From Candidatus Bathyarchaeota archaeon (GTDB lineage Archaea > Thermoproteota > Bathyarchaeia > TCS64), in the NCBI GenBank assembly GCA_030669135.1, contig DAOVEE010000140.1, positions 1-5,183 of the forward strand: 5,183 nucleotides of DNA, in the 5' to 3' direction. The notes under the pieces are model-generated. The model searched no databases. It was given only the letters and a program-made list of their open reading frames with translations, and was not told the origin of the DNA. Both the position numbers and the translations under genes were made by a program. Below, in pieces: positions 3,378 through 5,183 of this stretch (within the stretch, counting starts at the first letter, position 1; the number at the start of each line of letters is the position of its first letter).

Positions 3378-5144
3378 ATGACCATCGAATACGATTTGTT
3401 GATCGAGAAAGCCTTGATCGTGGACGGGACCGGAGCCCCAGGCTATGAGGGGGAGCTCGCGACCAAGGGCGAGAGGATAGCGGCGATATCAAAGGAGAAT
3501 ATTGAAGGCGACGCCGCCAAGGTCATCGACGGCTCTGGGCACGTCGTTTCCCCGGGGTTCATCGACGTCCACAACCACGGCGACATAAGCATACTCCACT
3601 ACCCACGGGCTGAGGGGTTCCTCCACCAGGGCATCACCACCTTCGTCGGTGGGCAGTGCGGCAACAGCCCCGGCCCCTTCGGGGACTGGATAGGCATGCC
3701 CTGGTTCCACAGCGACATCTACATGGACATCAACCCCGTGATGTACGGGAACGATTGGCTCATGCCCAGAGACGCCTTCAACAGGCGCCACAGGGAGGTC
3801 TACGGCTGGGAGATCGACTGGGGCACCATGGGCGGCTTCATGGAGCGCGTCGAGGCCAAGGACATAAGCCCCAACTACGCGCCCATGGTGGGCCACGGTG
3901 ACGTCAGGAGCCTCGTGATGGGCCCCGACTACAAGCGGCACGCCACCGAGAAGGAGGTCGAGGAGATGGTGAGGCACACCGGGCAGGCAATGGAGGAGGG
4001 CTGCATAGGCCTCACCGTGGGGAGGGACTACGACCCCGGCATCTGGGCAAGCTTCGACGAAATACTCGCGTGCGCCAAGGAGGCCGCCAAGTACGGCGGC
4101 GTATACGCTAGCCACAGCCTCCGGACGGGGCACAGGAAGCCCAGGAGGCCAGGCGAGTTCCCTCCCATAAAGACCCTCGGCGTCCTAGAGGCCATAGACG
4201 TCGGCAGGAAGACAGGAATGCCCGTCCAAGTCTCCCACCTCGGCGTCCTCTACGACGTGGTCCCAAGCGACGACAGGAAGCTATCGAAGGCGGCGATAGA
4301 CGCAACGTTGAAGATCATCGACGACGCCTTGGAGGAGGGTATAGACGTCCACTTCGACGAGATACCCAACCACCTGGTCGGCGGCGTCGGCACCTCCCCC
4401 TGGCTAGTCCACAACCTCAGGCCGTGGCTCAACATCGCGGGCACCCCAGAGCGGCTCGCAGAGGCGTTGATGATGCCTGACTTCAGAGAGGAGATCAAGG
4501 ACAAGATAATGAGCGGCAGGTACTACAGGTTCAACCCCAACATCGACCGCTTCTGGGCGAAGAGCAAGGTAATCGTGGAGTGCAGAGAGGAAAGGTACCT
4601 GGAGAAGACGGTGCAGGAGATCGCCGAGGCGGAGGGCCTCGACCCGCTGGACGCGTTGATGGACGTACTCATGGCGGACCCCTACACCAAGGCTGTGCGG
4701 AGGGGCGACGACGACTGGGCGAAACTGGAGTTCTTCAAGCACCCCAACGCGATGATCGGCGTCGACAGCTTCGCCGTGGACGATAAACGGGAGAGCTGGT
4801 ACAAGCCGCCCAGCTACCCCAACGAGAACAGCTACGGAGGCTTCGCCCGGTACCTGAGGAGGGCCGTGGTTGAGACAGACACCTTGACGCTGGAGGAGGC
4901 GGTTAGGAAGATCACCAGCAACCCAGCCTCCAAGTTCAAGCTCAAGGACCGTGGCGTGCTCAAGGAGGGGGCGTACGCGGACATCACGGTCTTCAACCCC
5001 GAAACCGTGACAGACAGAGGAGACCAGGTGGAGCCCAGGAGGTACGCAGGCGGGATACCTTACGTCGTCGTCAACGGTGAGCTTGTTATCGAGGACTCGA
5101 AGCACACGGGAAGGCTGCCGGGGAAGGTGCTCAGGAGAGAGTAA
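3378..5144 (+). CDS. N-acyl-D-amino-acid deacylase family amidohydrolase
   Basis: Family members hydrolyse N-acyl-D-amino acids to the free D-amino acid in the cytoplasm, using a zinc-bearing TIM barrel; some relatives act on other amides. Residues 1-60 form the N-terminal beta sandwich ending in GHVVSPGFID. Then come FIDVHNHGD (His65, His67), GGQCGNSPGP (Cys94, the place of the metal-bridging Cys of D-aminoacylase), GHGDVR (172-177), GLTVGRDYDPG (211-221), YASHSLRTG (His246), VQVSHLG (His287), HFDEIPN (325-331) and AMIGVDS (Asp463, the place of the catalytic Asp). The C-terminal part, TLEEAVRKITSNPASKF to GAYADITVFNPETV, is typical of the superfamily. At 588 residues it exceeds the usual 480-500, with extra sequence around 105-165 and 340-400. 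Several motif positions differ from characterised enzymes (HNH for HTH, DVR for LR, HLG for HxK), so substrate is open. ATG 3378 has a TATA-like element but no Shine-Dalgarno. It appears monocistronic. Confidence 0.88.
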   Translation: MTIEYDLLIEKALIVDGTGAPGYEGELATKGERIAAISKENIEGDAAKVIDGSGHVVSPGFIDVHNHGDISILHYPRAEGFLHQGITTFVGGQCGNSPGPFGDWIGMPWFHSDIYMDINPVMYGNDWLMPRDAFNRRHREVYGWEIDWGTMGGFMERVEAKDISPNYAPMVGHGDVRSLVMGPDYKRHATEKEVEEMVRHTGQAMEEGCIGLTVGRDYDPGIWASFDEILACAKEAAKYGGVYASHSLRTGHRKPRRPGEFPPIKTLGVLEAIDVGRKTGMPVQVSHLGVLYDVVPSDDRKLSKAAIDATLKIIDDALEEGIDVHFDEIPNHLVGGVGTSPWLVHNLRPWLNIAGTPERLAEALMMPDFREEIKDKIMSGRYYRFNPNIDRFWAKSKVIVECREERYLEKTVQEIAEAEGLDPLDALMDVLMADPYTKAVRRGDDDWAKLEFFKHPNAMIGVDSFAVDDKRESWYKPPSYPNENSYGGFARYLRRAVVETDTLTLEEAVRKITSNPASKFKLKDRGVLKEGAYADITVFNPETVTDRGDQVEPRRYAGGIPYVVVNGELVIEDSKHTGRLPGKVLRRE

Positions 5145-5145
5145 C

Positions 5146-5160
5146 CCCTCCTTTTTTCTC
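5146..5160 (+). terminator. Oligo-T terminator after the deacylase gene
   Basis: CCCTCCTTTTTTCTC, with six T (5152-5157), starts right after the stop codon at 5142-5144. It resembles the T-tract after mer, including the TTTTTTCTC word, and fits archaeal T-tract termination. The last 23 bases of the window hold nothing I can identify. Confidence 0.65.
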
Positions 5161-5183
5161 GCTGAGTGACACTGCCTTTCGTT

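Noticed and set aside
3489..4133. 214-aa minus-strand open frame inside the deacylase gene
   Set aside because: The protein is low-complexity, rich in Val/Ala/His/Pro, and lies wholly opposite a gene with recognisable motifs. It is a by-product of GC-rich codon use.
4404..5105. 233-aa minus-strand open frame opposite the end of the deacylase gene
   Set aside because: No recognisable domain, and a composition typical of antisense shadows. The plus strand carries conserved amidohydrolase C-terminal motifs throughout.

Overview
The window looks like a piece of an archaeal chromosome. Coding DNA is GC-rich with many AGG/AGA arginine and ATA isoleucine codons. Several genes have TATA-like promoters and little or no Shine-Dalgarno leader, two transcription units end in bare oligo-T tracts, and the gene set includes coenzyme F420 synthesis (cofE) and a close relative of the F420-dependent reductase Mer. 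A TACK-type archaeon (Thaumarchaeota/Bathyarchaeota-like) is my best guess. The phylum cannot be settled from this sequence.

Layout. (1) Bases 1-568 hold the 3' two-thirds or so of cofE, entering from outside the window and broken by an apparent one-base deletion near 75-80. (2) A short gap contains a 7-bp inverted repeat (ACTATAC/GTATAGT) that overlaps a likely promoter. It is followed at 657-1196 by an unfamiliar gene whose product looks like a ribbon-helix-helix DNA-binding segment joined to a possible V4R-like sensor domain. (3) Convergent to it, 16 bp away, is an Lrp/AsnC-family regulator (1213-1659, minus strand). (4) Bases 1660-1904 are a strikingly AT-rich divergent control region with TATA-like boxes, two 15-bp palindromes, an 11-bp inverted repeat and repeated short words. 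(5) Bases 1905-3214 hold a small helical unknown protein and mer, 23 bp apart, closed by a T8 terminator. (6) A 163-bp gap with no clear gene carries a TATA/palindrome element. (7) Bases 3378-5144 encode a large amidohydrolase of the N-acyl-D-amino-acid deacylase family, followed by a T6 terminator.

How the genes may work together. CofE adds glutamates to F420, and Mer uses reduced F420 to reduce methylene-tetrahydromethanopterin, so two F420-linked functions lie within about 1.7 kb. The Lrp-type regulator is transcribed away from the small-protein/mer unit through a repeat-rich control region, which suggests that it controls itself and possibly mer. The deacylase has its own promoter and terminator and is probably an independent amino-acid or peptide salvage gene.

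I see no phage, defence, CRISPR, transposon or RNA gene. The items most worth a second look are the broken cofE frame, the architecture of the lrp/mer control region, the possible RHH-plus-sensor protein with its palindromic promoter, and the unknown 94-aa partner of mer.
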